DNA from: an uncultured Bacteroidales bacterium
Lineage (GTDB): Bacteria > Bacteroidota > Bacteroidia > Bacteroidales > Paludibacteraceae
Direction of reading: 5' to 3'
Assembly: GCA_937910305.1 (NCBI GenBank)
Contig: CALEPS010000052.1
Span: forward strand, 1-33,578
Length of the DNA: 33,578 nucleotides
The notes beneath the pieces were generated by a model. It made no database searches and was not told the DNA's origin. It saw only the letters and a list, made by a program, of their open reading frames with translations. Positions 1 through 6,975 of this stretch are shown one piece after another. Position 1 is the stretch's first letter; the number at the start of each line of letters is the position of its first letter. The position numbers and the translations under genes are program-made.

Positions 1-537
1 TTTCCAGAGCGGGGCTGCGTGCAGGGCTTGGACGATCTCTCCGTCCTGCAACATCTCCATCACTTGCTCCGGCTCCATGATATCCACATGGATGTCCTCT
101 GTCGCCTCCTGGTGCTGTTCGCGGCGTTTCTCCACGCCCGTAGCCAGGAAGGTATAGGACAGATTGTTATGGTTCGTCGGATTCGGCGAAAGGGTCATGA
201 AGAGACTCCATTCCCCACCCTCGTATCCGGTCTCTTCGCTCAACTCGCGTTTGGCAGCCTCCAGCGGCGTCTCGCCCGGATCAATCACACCTGCGACCAA
301 CTCATAATGGGTCTCGCCCAGCGCGTGACGGTACTGGTCCTCCATGACCATCTTGCCATCCTTGGTAATGGCTATCACGTTGATCCAGTCCGGGAACTCC
401 AATATATACCACGTAGGTATCTGTTTGCCCGAAGGCAGCTCCACACATTCCTGCCGCACCGAGAGCCACGGTCCCAGCCGCAGTATATTCTCGCTATGCA
501 CCACCCGCCACGGGCGATTATCTATTTTCGGGTACAT
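1..537 (-). CDS. NUDIX hydrolase (ADP-ribose pyrophosphatase-like), 3' end cut by window edge
   Basis: A NUDIX-family pyrophosphohydrolase, which hydrolyses a nucleoside diphosphate linked to another moiety; the ADP-ribose pyrophosphatase group is the likeliest. The 23-residue Nudix box is complete at about residues 83-105: GVIDPGE, seven residues, then RELSEETGY, with the metal-binding glutamates present. The start at 537 (protein begins MYPKIDNRPW) lies about 22 nt below the expected transcription start of the promoter at 565-595, after a purine-rich stretch. An in-frame TTG about six codons upstream is less likely. The frame is open for 179 codons and leaves the window, so the C-terminus is unseen. 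The exact substrate cannot be read from the sequence. Confidence 0.9.
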   Translation of the reverse strand, partial: MYPKIDNRPWRVVHSENILRLGPWLSVRQECVELPSGKQIPTWYILEFPDWINVIAITKDGKMVMEDQYRHALGETHYELVAGVIDPGETPLEAAKRELSEETGYEGGEWSLFMTLSPNPTNHNNLSYTFLATGVEKRREQHQEATEDIHVDIMEPEQVMEMLQDGEIVQALHAAPLWK

Positions 538-564
538 TTCTTTCGCCTCTGTCAATTTTGCCTG

Positions 565-595
565 CAAAATTACAAAAAAAATTGCACATATGCAA
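565..595 (-). promoter_or_regulatory. Bacteroidetes promoter with TTGC/GCAA dyad, for the NUDIX gene
   Basis: On the minus strand the -7 box is TAATTTTG (572-565). It is preceded by exactly 9 bp and the 14-bp palindrome TTGCATATGTGCAA (595-582), whose TTGC occupies the -33 position. Expected transcription start is near 558-560. Confidence 0.85.
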
Positions 596-620
596 GCGTT
601 CGGGATTTTTTTTTGACGAA

Positions 621-634
621 TAGAATAAATTCTA
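621..634. promoter_or_regulatory. Upstream dyad TAGAAT-AA-ATTCTA
   Basis: A perfect inverted repeat with 6-bp arms, 25 bp upstream of the promoter palindrome at 582-595. Comparable dyads sit at the same distance upstream of the promoters of pdxJ (22309-22327) and the WG/secA operon (33454-33472). It may be an operator; no regulator is identified. Confidence 0.45.
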
Positions 635-659
635 TCTATTTTGTGCGGATAGATAGCGG

Positions 660-674
660 CTATGCTTGCATAAG
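660..674. repeat. 15-bp motif CTATGCTTGCATAAG, copy 1
   Basis: An exact copy of the 15-mer at 33496-33510. It contains the inverted repeat TATGC-TT-GCATA. In both places it lies about 25 bp beyond the upstream dyad of a minus-strand promoter, so the left and right ends of the window share a composite upstream region. Confidence 0.6.
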
Positions 675-763
675 ACGATATATGTACGCGCAAAATAGGA
701 AGCCGATAGGCTCGTCAAAAAAAATGCCCGCGGTGGTATATGTCCGGCAGGACGCGACTGTAC

Positions 764-808
764 TTTCGAGGTGGGACGGCGGTTTCCGCCGTGTCGGTGC
801 CCTCGAAA
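764..808. other. Nested perfect hairpin in gene-free region
   Basis: Outer arms TTTCGAGG (764-771) and CCTCGAAA (801-808) enclose inner arms ACGGCGG (776-782) and CCGCCGT (786-792). A T-rich run follows at about 815-823 on the plus strand, so it could end a plus-strand transcript. No gene lies between 538 and 1289, and no open frame here resembles a protein. Confidence 0.6.
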
Positions 809-880
809 TTACTACTTTTTTTTCATATATGCAAGTGCGCGTTTTCTATGAAAAAAAGTGCAATTTTACGAAACCGGAAT

Positions 881-911
881 TTGGACATATGGATATTTTT
901 TTGTATCTTTG
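881..911 (+). promoter_or_regulatory. Plus-strand promoter with no gene downstream
   Basis: TTGGACATATGGAT (881-894), 9 bp, then TATCTTTG (904-911): the same 14+9+8 layout as the gene promoters. The first arm is TTGG instead of TTGC. It points into the 11-bp array at 985-1039, and the next gene to the right is convergent, so the transcript appears to be noncoding. Confidence 0.75.
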
Positions 912-917
912 CAGCGG

Positions 918-1110
918 ATTTGGGAGAAAGTTTTCTTTGCGCCCTTTTCTTGCGCTTTTCTCCCGGTCACGGCAGCCGAATCTCCCCCTAATCACCCGGT
1001 AATCACCCCCTAATCACCCCCTTATCACCCCCTTTTGAGTGCTTGGAACCTCTGTTTTTCCTCGCGGAATGATAGGAACAGGCTCGCCGGTACATCGGCG
1101 AGAGGTAGAC
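918..1110 (+). ncRNA. Candidate noncoding transcript with hairpin and 11-bp array
   Basis: It starts from the promoter at 881-911. It has a hairpin with arms GGGAGAAAG (922-930) and CTTTTCTCCC (955-964), then the 11-bp array (985-1039), then a hairpin with arms CTCGCCG (1083-1089) and CGGCGAG (1096-1102). No convincing reading frame is present. The 3' end is a guess, because hairpins continue to about 1256. Existence as a stable RNA is inferred from promoter quality and structure only. Confidence 0.4.
985..1039 (+). repeat. 11-bp tandem array A (CCCCTAATCAC)
   Basis: Five contiguous 11-bp units: CCCCTAATCAC, CCGGTAATCAC, CCCCTAATCAC, CCCCTTATCAC and a degenerate CCCCTTTTGAG. A further weak unit precedes them at 974-984. 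TAA or TTA recurs in fixed register every 11 bp. Counterparts with other sequences lie at 12274-12339 and 24391-24456. Confidence 0.85.
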
Positions 1111-1126
1111 GGTGGGCGGAATGGGC

Positions 1127-1143
1127 GGGCAATATTATTGCCC
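1127..1143. other. Hairpin GGGCAATA / TATTGCCC
   Basis: A perfect 17-nt inverted repeat in the gene-free region, between the 11-bp array and the 34-bp direct repeats. Some of the innermost pairs must open to make a loop. Confidence 0.6.
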
Positions 1144-1171
1144 TGAAACTACCAAGAAAGAAAAAGCCGAC

Positions 1172-1242
1172 TGGCAGACGGCGAAACTGCCAAGGATATA
1201 AAGCCACATGGCAGACGGCGAAACTGCCAAGGATATAAAGCC
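1172..1242. repeat. Two 34-bp direct repeats, each with a hairpin
   Basis: Copies at 1172-1205 and 1209-1242 are identical over 34 bp with a period of 37. Each contains a TGGCAG/CTGCCA stem. A diverged third copy can be seen at about 1145-1168. On the minus strand they form the 3' untranslated region of the outer-membrane protein gene ending at 1290. Confidence 0.8.
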
Positions 1243-1256
1243 CGATTCAATCGGGC
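1240..1256 (-). terminator. Hairpin GCCCGATT-C-AATCGGGC, terminator of the outer-membrane protein gene
   Basis: A perfect 8-bp-arm inverted repeat 34 bp after the stop codon of the gene at 1290-3812, followed on the minus strand by TTTATA. The weak T-tract makes termination efficiency uncertain. Confidence 0.5.
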
Positions 1257-1289
1257 ACAAAAGAAGAAAGGAGGAGCCGTTTTTCAGAT

Positions 1290-3812
1290 TTATTGCCCGA
1301 TGGTGCCACCGCCGCCGAGACGGGAAGATTCATCGAGAGAGCCCACTTTGCGGTTCTTGTGCTGCTGGTACTGGCCGAACATCCATGTGAGCGAGAGCAT
1401 CACACGCTGCTGGCGGATGGTGTTTTTGTACCAGGAACTGTTACCCGGTTCCTGTCCCATGTCTTCGTTGTGAAAACTGAGCGAACGCAGCAGGTCCTGG
1501 ACATTGAGGTTGAAGATCAGGCCTTTTTTCATGTACATCTTACGGATTCCGAAAGAAGCGAACCAGGTGCTGCCGGAGCGGTTATAACCGGTAAGCATCG
1601 GCGAGGACCAGTTCGCATCAAACGTCATGGTCCAGTCCTTCGGCAGATATGCCGAGAGAGTTCCGCCGACGTAGCCGTAATGACTTTTCATAATATAATC
1701 CGGTGTGCCGTCGTCTTGTTTTTCGTAAGATTTGTTGATGAAATGCAGCCATCCGGCATTGACCGTGAGCGCCAGCCAGGCACCAACAATTTTCGCATTT
1801 TCACATTTACCATTTTCACATTTTTCATATTTCGGGACGAGGGGAAGTTCCGTGAGTGAGATATTCACGCCGTGCGTGGTACACGTACCGAAATTGGTCC
1901 ACTGGGAGAAGCCAATACCGTTCGGCAGGATGGTCGTTTTCGAGGAGAACATGTCTTGCGTATGGGCAAAATTGAAAGTCATCGTCATATATTGCGTCCA
2001 CGAGAAATGCAACTCTACGTCGTTGTTGAACTCCGGCGTGAGGTTGGTGTTTCCTTTCTGGATCGAATAGGCGTCCACATAGGAAGTGAAGGGATTGAGC
2101 ATCCAGTAAGACGGCCGTTTGATGCGTCGCGTGTAGCTGGCTGAGACCGCAATAGGCTGTTGCAGTTTGCCAAGCGGTTTGGACGTATAGCCGATATAGG
2201 CGGTCGGGAAGGGGTCAAAATACGACTTGTTGATGACCGAATCCAAGCTGTTGTCCCGCCATTCGCCATGGGAGAAGGTGTATTCGCCGCGAAGCCCGAG
2301 TTTGACCGACCAGTGTTCGCCGAACTGCTTGCCAACCGATATATACGCAGCCGCGACATGTTCGTTGTAAAGGAAGGCGTTATGATCCGTAGGACGGACT
2401 ACTCCGTTGCGCGTCGAATCGGTCGTCATGTTGTTGTCGGTCGAAGAGAGCGCGTACTTGACGCCTGCTTCAATCATGCCGGTTTTCCAGAACTTAGTCT
2501 GAAAATCCAGTTTGCCGCTATAGATATTGACGATCTGGCGGCTTTTGATGTCTATACCGAGCGCGCTGATACCTTTGAAGGGCTTGTCGTAATTCGTCTC
2601 CTGGAAGTTCACGGAGCCGTTGTTATAGCGGTTGTAGTCGATGTTGACGGTCAGTTCGCGCTCCAGTGCTTCGGAGAACGTGTGGGTGTAGTTGAGGTTT
2701 GCCGTGTGCTGCGGAGCCTTGAGACGGTTTTGCGAATTGGTGGTACTGTTCGTCGTGTCCGTCCCTTGAATCATATACGCCGCGTTGAGTCCGGGCACGA
2801 TATGCTGGTCCACGTCCATGAACGGCACGTTAAGAATGAAACCTAACGTATTGAGCGAGTCGATATACCAGTCGTTGCCCACTTTGAGCATGTAGTACTG
2901 GAAATTCATGGCGTAATCCGAATAGGAATAGTTCTTGAGGAACGGGGTCTCGCGGTAGGACTCAAAATCAATATCATTCTGCGCAAAGACCTGCGTGAAC
3001 TGACCGAAAGTGTATGTCTTCTCGCTACGGTAATTGAGGTTGAGCGAGAACATCTCATTACTGAGCCAGCGTTTGACATCGCCGAAATACATACCTCCGT
3101 AGGCGGCAGAAAGCATTCCGTTCAAGCCCTTCATCATATTGCGTTTGGTCTTGATATTGATGATTCCGCCCTGACCCGAAGCGTCGTATTTGGCAGACGG
3201 ATTCGAGATAATTTCGATCTTCTCGATCGTGTTTCCGTCCGTACCGTCGAGCATGGCTTTGAGCTGCTGGCCGGATAGGTAAGAGGGCTTGCCATCAATC
3301 CATATCTCCACTCCCTTTCCGTTAACCGTTATATTGCCGTCTTTGTCAATCCGCACACCCGGCGCGCGGCGAAGGATATCATTTCCGTTGCTGCCTGCTG
3401 CCAGAGGCGAAGCGGAGACGTTCACCACCAGCTTGTCCATCTGGCGTTCGATAAGCGGCTTCTTGGCTTTGACCTCGACTTCCTTGAGCCGCTCGGTCTC
3501 TTCGCGCAGCACAAAATCCGGTCCGCCGAAAGCCGTTTGGTAACCCACATAGGAAGCCTGAATAATATATTTCTCCTCCCTTGAGGGGAGGTCGGGAGGG
3601 GTTACTATATACTTTCCCTCTTCATCCGTGATCGCACCTGTGAGGAGGGTTGAATCCTTTGCAAGGACGGAGATTGTCACAAAGGGCATGGCTTCGCCGC
3701 GGCTGTTCACCACAGAGCCTTTGAGCGTTTCTGCTTTTGCAGCAAGAGCACTTAATATGATTACTATGGCAATTAGTATGCGTTTTATATTCATATTCGT
3801 ATTCGTAGTCAT
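1290..3812 (-). CDS. Outer-membrane beta-barrel protein, TonB-dependent-receptor-like
   Basis: An 840-residue outer-membrane protein. It has a signal peptide (about residues 1-27, core ILIAIVIILSALAAKAE), a carboxypeptidase-regulatory-like beta-sandwich (about 29-110), a plug-like domain (about 140-210, with GVRIDKDGN and SAKYDASGQGGIINI), and a long beta-barrel of the OMP_b-brl_3 type. It probably takes up or binds an unknown ligand using TonB/ExbB energy. The ATG at 3812 is chosen because it overlaps the TGA of the upstream regulator gene (ATGA); an internal ATG at 3794 is possible. Two low-complexity inserts are in frame: a copy of the palindromic repeat near residue 70-80 (3573-3604) and a Lys-Cys-Glu-Asn tandem repeat near residue 660-675 (1786-1832). 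Substrate unknown. Confidence 0.85.
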   Translation of the reverse strand: MTTNTNMNIKRILIAIVIILSALAAKAETLKGSVVNSRGEAMPFVTISVLAKDSTLLTGAITDEEGKYIVTPPDLPSREEKYIIQASYVGYQTAFGGPDFVLREETERLKEVEVKAKKPLIERQMDKLVVNVSASPLAAGSNGNDILRRAPGVRIDKDGNITVNGKGVEIWIDGKPSYLSGQQLKAMLDGTDGNTIEKIEIISNPSAKYDASGQGGIINIKTKRNMMKGLNGMLSAAYGGMYFGDVKRWLSNEMFSLNLNYRSEKTYTFGQFTQVFAQNDIDFESYRETPFLKNYSYSDYAMNFQYYMLKVGNDWYIDSLNTLGFILNVPFMDVDQHIVPGLNAAYMIQGTDTTNSTTNSQNRLKAPQHTANLNYTHTFSEALERELTVNIDYNRYNNGSVNFQETNYDKPFKGISALGIDIKSRQIVNIYSGKLDFQTKFWKTGMIEAGVKYALSSTDNNMTTDSTRNGVVRPTDHNAFLYNEHVAAAYISVGKQFGEHWSVKLGLRGEYTFSHGEWRDNSLDSVINKSYFDPFPTAYIGYTSKPLGKLQQPIAVSASYTRRIKRPSYWMLNPFTSYVDAYSIQKGNTNLTPEFNNDVELHFSWTQYMTMTFNFAHTQDMFSSKTTILPNGIGFSQWTNFGTCTTHGVNISLTELPLVPKYEKCENGKCENAKIVGAWLALTVNAGWLHFINKSYEKQDDGTPDYIMKSHYGYVGGTLSAYLPKDWTMTFDANWSSPMLTGYNRSGSTWFASFGIRKMYMKKGLIFNLNVQDLLRSLSFHNEDMGQEPGNSSWYKNTIRQQRVMLSLTWMFGQYQQHKNRKVGSLDESSRLGGGGTIGQ
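1786..1832 (-). repeat. In-frame 15-bp tandem repeat inside the outer-membrane protein gene
   Basis: On the minus strand the unit AAATGTGAAAATG plus two bases occurs twice, with weaker flanking units, and encodes KCENGKCENAK. Such A-rich tandem words are more typical of spacers in this genome than of barrel strands. Confidence 0.6.
3573..3604 (+). repeat. Palindromic repeat element, copy 1 (inside CDS)
   Basis: Core CCTCCCTTGAGGGGAGG (3575-3591) followed by a G-rich tail ending GGGGTTA. It is read through in frame by the outer-membrane protein gene as TPPDLPSREE. Other copies lie at 8044-8120, 17186-17220 and 27270-27304. Confidence 0.85.
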
Positions 3813-4156
3813 GGTTCTTTATTCATTGCTTTTATCCATTGTTCGCACTCATCCGCCAGAAGAACAATGAGTTTGGAGTAATAGCTCTTGATTTCCTGCT
3901 CCGAAAGCGAGTTCAGGCCTGCCATATTATGCTGTAGCGTCAAGAGGATTCGCAGCACACGGCGCGTGAAGAGGTCGTCATCGAAATAATTGATGAGCCC
4001 GATGATATGTTTGTACGGACAGAGTCGATGCCCGCATTCCCAAGCGTTATACGAAGCCTGCGAGACATTCAGCGCCCAAGTCACTTGCTCTTGAGTGGCT
4101 TCTTTGCGTTGCCGCGCCTGAAGAAGAGCGGTAGAAAATTCGTGAAGAATATCCAT
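3809..4156 (-). CDS. XRE/Cro-type helix-turn-helix regulator
   Basis: A 115-residue protein with a Cro/CI-like helix-turn-helix at about residues 17-60 (TQEQVTWALNVSQASYNAWE, a typical QxxvAxxlgvsqxxxsxwE pattern). A helical C-terminal half of unknown role follows. The start at 4156 has a GGAG Shine-Dalgarno sequence 7 nt upstream, which is unusual in this window. Its stop overlaps the start of the outer-membrane protein gene (ATGA), so the two are translationally coupled; it may control its own operon, but that is inference. It follows the interrupted PH-domain gene by 3 bp. Confidence 0.75.
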   Translation of the reverse strand: MDILHEFSTALLQARQRKEATQEQVTWALNVSQASYNAWECGHRLCPYKHIIGLINYFDDDLFTRRVLRILLTLQHNMAGLNSLSEQEIKSYYSKLIVLLADECEQWIKAMNKEP

Positions 4157-4159
4157 GAT

Positions 4160-4708
4160 TTAACTCCTTTCCCTTCTTGGGGTTTCCCGTTTCATCGGGA
4201 CACCCCCACCTTTCAGATAATAAGGCATGAACTCATCCGGCTCACTCACGCTGATAGCCACCGGTTTGCCGCTCTTGCGGTAGATAATAAACGCCTTCGT
4301 GCGGTCCGTGACATAAGCCTGATACGTACCCGTTTCCGAAGATCGGAACTAACCTATATTGCCGAACATGCCGCCTATACCGAAAAGGCGAATCGTGTTG
4401 TCCCACCGCATAAAATTCTCCCCCGCACGCTCAATACGCTCTATATCCGAATAAGGAATCCGGCGCGTACGTATGAGCGTGTGGATGCCGATGCCTTCGT
4501 CTTCCGCAATAATATATTGCGGATGAAGCATGAATACAGACACCAATGCAGCAAGCAGGATCAGCGTGACCGTTATTCCGATCCACAGATCCATACCCCG
4601 CTGTACGCACCAAATCTCATAAACGATAGCCGCAATAATGATGAGGATGCCGACGACCGTCAGCCGCTTCATTGCTTTGCTATGCGAACACTCATAAATC
4701 GTTTTCAT
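4160..4708 (-). pseudogene. Bacterial PH-domain membrane protein interrupted by in-frame TAG
   Basis: Two transmembrane segments (about residues 15-60) are followed by a bacterial PH-like domain. The frame runs from ATG 4708 to a TAG at 4351-4349 (codon 120), then stays open in the same frame for 62 more codons to TAA 4162-4160. The downstream part (begins FRSSETGTYQAYVTDR, then KAFIIYRKSGKPVAIS) reads as the natural continuation of the PH-like domain, so one base change has split the gene. Neither half shows a frameshift. TAG is the normal stop of trmN6, queD and the HD gene here, so recoding is unlikely. It is either a nonsense mutation or a sequencing error. Confidence 0.75.
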
Positions 4709-4749
4709 AAAACCTACTATAATTTAGTCATCTTTTAATTACTCGGGAT

Positions 4750-4764
4750 GCGTGTTAAACACGC
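4750..4764. other. Hairpin GCGTGTT-A-AACACGC in the PH-gene leader
   Basis: A 7-bp-arm inverted repeat 42 bp upstream of the ATG at 4708, in the long (about 125-nt) leader implied by the promoter at 4839-4846. Role unknown. Confidence 0.45.
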
Positions 4765-4838
4765 AGACCGAAGAGGAGGAATTGAGACAATTTCACAAGT
4801 TGCAGAGCAACGAAGTCATTGATCTCCAATTCCGACGA

Positions 4839-4873
4839 CAAAGGTACTGCTTTTTTCGTTAGAGTATTATCAA
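4839..4873 (-). promoter_or_regulatory. Probable promoter of the PH/XRE/outer-membrane protein operon
   Basis: A good -7 box TACCTTTG (4846-4839) on the minus strand. The TTGC dyad seen elsewhere is missing; the nearest TTG is at 4873-4871, 24 bp away, longer than the usual spacing. Expected leader about 125 nt. Confidence 0.5.
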
Positions 4874-4897
4874 CATTGCTGATAAAAACACTAAAAA

Positions 4898-4922
4898 CGC
4901 AAAAAACATGTCATTTTTTGCG
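4898..4922 (-). terminator. Terminator of the sensor kinase gene
   Basis: Arms CGCAAAAAA (4898-4906) and TTTTTTGCG (4914-4922) are perfectly complementary. On the minus strand the stem is followed by TTTTTAG. The TGA stop of the kinase (4913-4911) lies in the loop, so the hairpin overlaps the gene's 3' end. Confidence 0.75.
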
Positions 4923-6938
4923 CAGATAGATAAAGAAAGTGGTGCCTTTGGGCGAAGTAGCGAACTCGATGCGTCCTCCGGAGCCTTCCACAATATGCTT
5001 CGAGATAGCCAGCCCGAGTCCGTTTCCGTTGGATTTGGTAGTGAAATTAGGTTGGAAGATACGCGTCTGTATGCTCTCCGGTATACCGGGTCCGTTATCG
5101 GAAATGGAAATCTGCACCTCCCTGTCCGAATAGGCGGCGTTAAGAATCACGATGATATCCGGCGACTGGCGGTTGGCGGCAGGCAGCTGGTCATTGGCAA
5201 GCGCCTGCAAGGCATTGCGGATGATATTGACGAAGACCTGCGCTATCTGCTCGTTGTCCGCGCGGACGAGCACGCCTGAATCGGGTCCTACATAACGGAC
5301 CGGAATCTGCTCGTCGTTCGCGCGCTGGAGGGTAATGACATTCGACAGTTTCTCCGCCACATCCACCTCGGTTGTAATGACCTCCGGCTGCTTGGCAAAA
5401 GTAGAGAACGATTGTGCAATATGCGCGAGATTGTCTATCTCTGCGATCAACATCTTGGTCGTTTTGTCGAAATACTCGTCGAAGCCTTCCTTGCCGCGTT
5501 TGAGCTGCAGTTTCTGAACGGATAGTTTCATCGGCGTAAGCGGATTGTTAATCTCGTGCGCAATCTGCCGCGCCATAGTCCGCCATGCTCCTTCGCGTTC
5601 CGCCCGTGCCAGCCGTTCGGCACTCTCCTCCACCCGGTCAACCAGCAGGTTATACCTCTCCACCAGCGCACCCAGTTCGTCATGATACGGGTACTCGATA
5701 TGGTTGTCCCTTCCGCCGATCTCGAACCGCCGCATCTTGTCCGTCAGCATAGAGATAGGCGCCGTCATACTCTTTGCCGCCCAAAAAGCGAAGAACAACG
5801 CCAGTAAGAGAACAAGGATATATGGCGGCAATAAACGCGAGAGAAGGGTGTCTATCTCTGCGTTGCGGGTCTGTTCGCTCATAAAAGAAGGGATGGCAAT
5901 ATAGCCGATCGTAACAAACGAACCGTTATGGAAAGGTACGTAAGAAACCAGATAAGGGTGAGTGGCTATCTTCTCGTAACAGATAGTGGCATGCTCCTCC
6001 GTGAAAAGAGCCTGCGGAGCCATTCTGCGCGAGAGCAGACCGTTGTCAAACAACGCCGGAGAAGAAGTGGCTAACAGTTCGCCGGAGAGAGAATAGACAT
6101 GCACGTCCTGGTTCATATCGTATCCCAGATCATGCAAGTCAATCGCCAGACCTTGCGCCTGCGAGGGACTCAGACTCACATCCCAATAGTACAACGAGCG
6201 GAGATAAGACTGCACATACTCGCTCCGCATCTGCAAGTCATGGCGCTGGTGCTCCTCATTGTTCTTACGCACATAATGGATGGACATGAAGAAAATATAA
6301 ATGAACACCGCCATCACCGGCAAAAGGATGATATACATAATCCGCGTGGAGAGGCGCATGTTGCGGATCCCGCGATTAAGAACCAAACCGATAATCCCGA
6401 TCAGGAACACAATACCAAAAAGAACCAGACACAGGACAAAATACAGCCGCGAGTAAGAATACGGTTTCTCGTCATACGTCAGCACCTCGCGGAAAGAGAA
6501 GGTCTGGGAGGCGATCGTTGAGATATCGGTGTAATCCTGTATAGTGGTATAACTCAGCGGCAACACCGTCATCACATTATACAGCCCGGCTTTGGTCCAG
6601 CGGACCATCGCCTTTGCGTTCCGGAAATCCCGCTCACGCCATACATCATAGGAGAACAGATATACATCGCCGGAAGCCAGTTCGTTGCTGGACCAATATA
6701 CCATCTGGCGCGCATTAAAAACATAGAAGAGCACATCCTCTTCCTGTTCGGCTATCGCACGGATCGAATCCAAAGACGCGTTATGCAGCAATGCATGGCA
6801 TAACTCCGCAGTCCGTTTCTCTGCCGCCGTCTCGCGCTCCGTCAATTGTTTCTCTGCAGACGAAGAATGACAGGCCGCTAACAGGCAAAACAGTGCCGAC
6901 AGACATAAAAAATGAAATATTTTGCGTACTTTTTTCAT
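4911..6938 (-). CDS. NtrY-like membrane sensor histidine kinase
   Basis: A 675-residue two-component sensor kinase. The N-terminus is a lipoprotein-like signal (MKKVRKIFHF, lipobox LAAC with Cys 23). An extracytoplasmic region follows, then two close membrane segments (about 165-187 and 200-221), a second sensor region, a third segment (about 372-388), and HAMP (about 389-441). The phospho-acceptor His 461 is in ARQIAHEINNP, then come the N-box (NIIRNALQAL), G1 (DNGPGIP, about 614) and G2 (GNGLGLA). The ATG at 6938 sits 3-5 nt below the predicted transcription start, so the mRNA is almost leaderless; a longer frame upstream would cross its own promoter. No response regulator lies nearby. The signal sensed is unknown. 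Confidence 0.9.
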   Translation of the reverse strand: MKKVRKIFHFLCLSALFCLLAACHSSSAEKQLTERETAAEKRTAELCHALLHNASLDSIRAIAEQEEDVLFYVFNARQMVYWSSNELASGDVYLFSYDVWRERDFRNAKAMVRWTKAGLYNVMTVLPLSYTTIQDYTDISTIASQTFSFREVLTYDEKPYSYSRLYFVLCLVLFGIVFLIGIIGLVLNRGIRNMRLSTRIMYIILLPVMAVFIYIFFMSIHYVRKNNEEHQRHDLQMRSEYVQSYLRSLYYWDVSLSPSQAQGLAIDLHDLGYDMNQDVHVYSLSGELLATSSPALFDNGLLSRRMAPQALFTEEHATICYEKIATHPYLVSYVPFHNGSFVTIGYIAIPSFMSEQTRNAEIDTLLSRLLPPYILVLLLALFFAFWAAKSMTAPISMLTDKMRRFEIGGRDNHIEYPYHDELGALVERYNLLVDRVEESAERLARAEREGAWRTMARQIAHEINNPLTPMKLSVQKLQLKRGKEGFDEYFDKTTKMLIAEIDNLAHIAQSFSTFAKQPEVITTEVDVAEKLSNVITLQRANDEQIPVRYVGPDSGVLVRADNEQIAQVFVNIIRNALQALANDQLPAANRQSPDIIVILNAAYSDREVQISISDNGPGIPESIQTRIFQPNFTTKSNGNGLGLAISKHIVEGSGGRIEFATSPKGTTFFIYLRKK

Positions 6939-6944
6939 TTTCGC

Positions 6945-6975
6945 TTGCAAAATTACAACAATTTTCGTACCTTTG
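6945..6975 (+). promoter_or_regulatory. Promoter of the CcdA/ArsG-like gene, interlocked with the kinase promoter
   Basis: TTGCAAAATTACAA (6945-6958), 9 bp, TACCTTTG (6968-6975). Its -33 region overlaps the -7 box of the kinase promoter on the other strand. Confidence 0.85.

Noticed and set aside
19..1002. A 327-codon plus-strand frame at the left end
   Set aside because: It runs antisense through the NUDIX gene, then across both promoters and the hairpin; no coding character.
1035..1238. A 67-codon frame over the hairpins and 34-bp repeats
   Set aside because: It would start at TTG inside the 11-bp array, has a basic low-information product, and its repeats are better explained as structured nucleic acid.
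1172..1242. 34-bp repeats considered as a CRISPR array
   Set aside because: Only two exact copies with a 3-bp gap, no spacers and no cas genes.
4349..4351. TAG read as a sense codon (alternative genetic code)
   Set aside because: trmN6, queD and the HD-domain gene end in TAG at their expected family lengths, so TAG works as a stop here.
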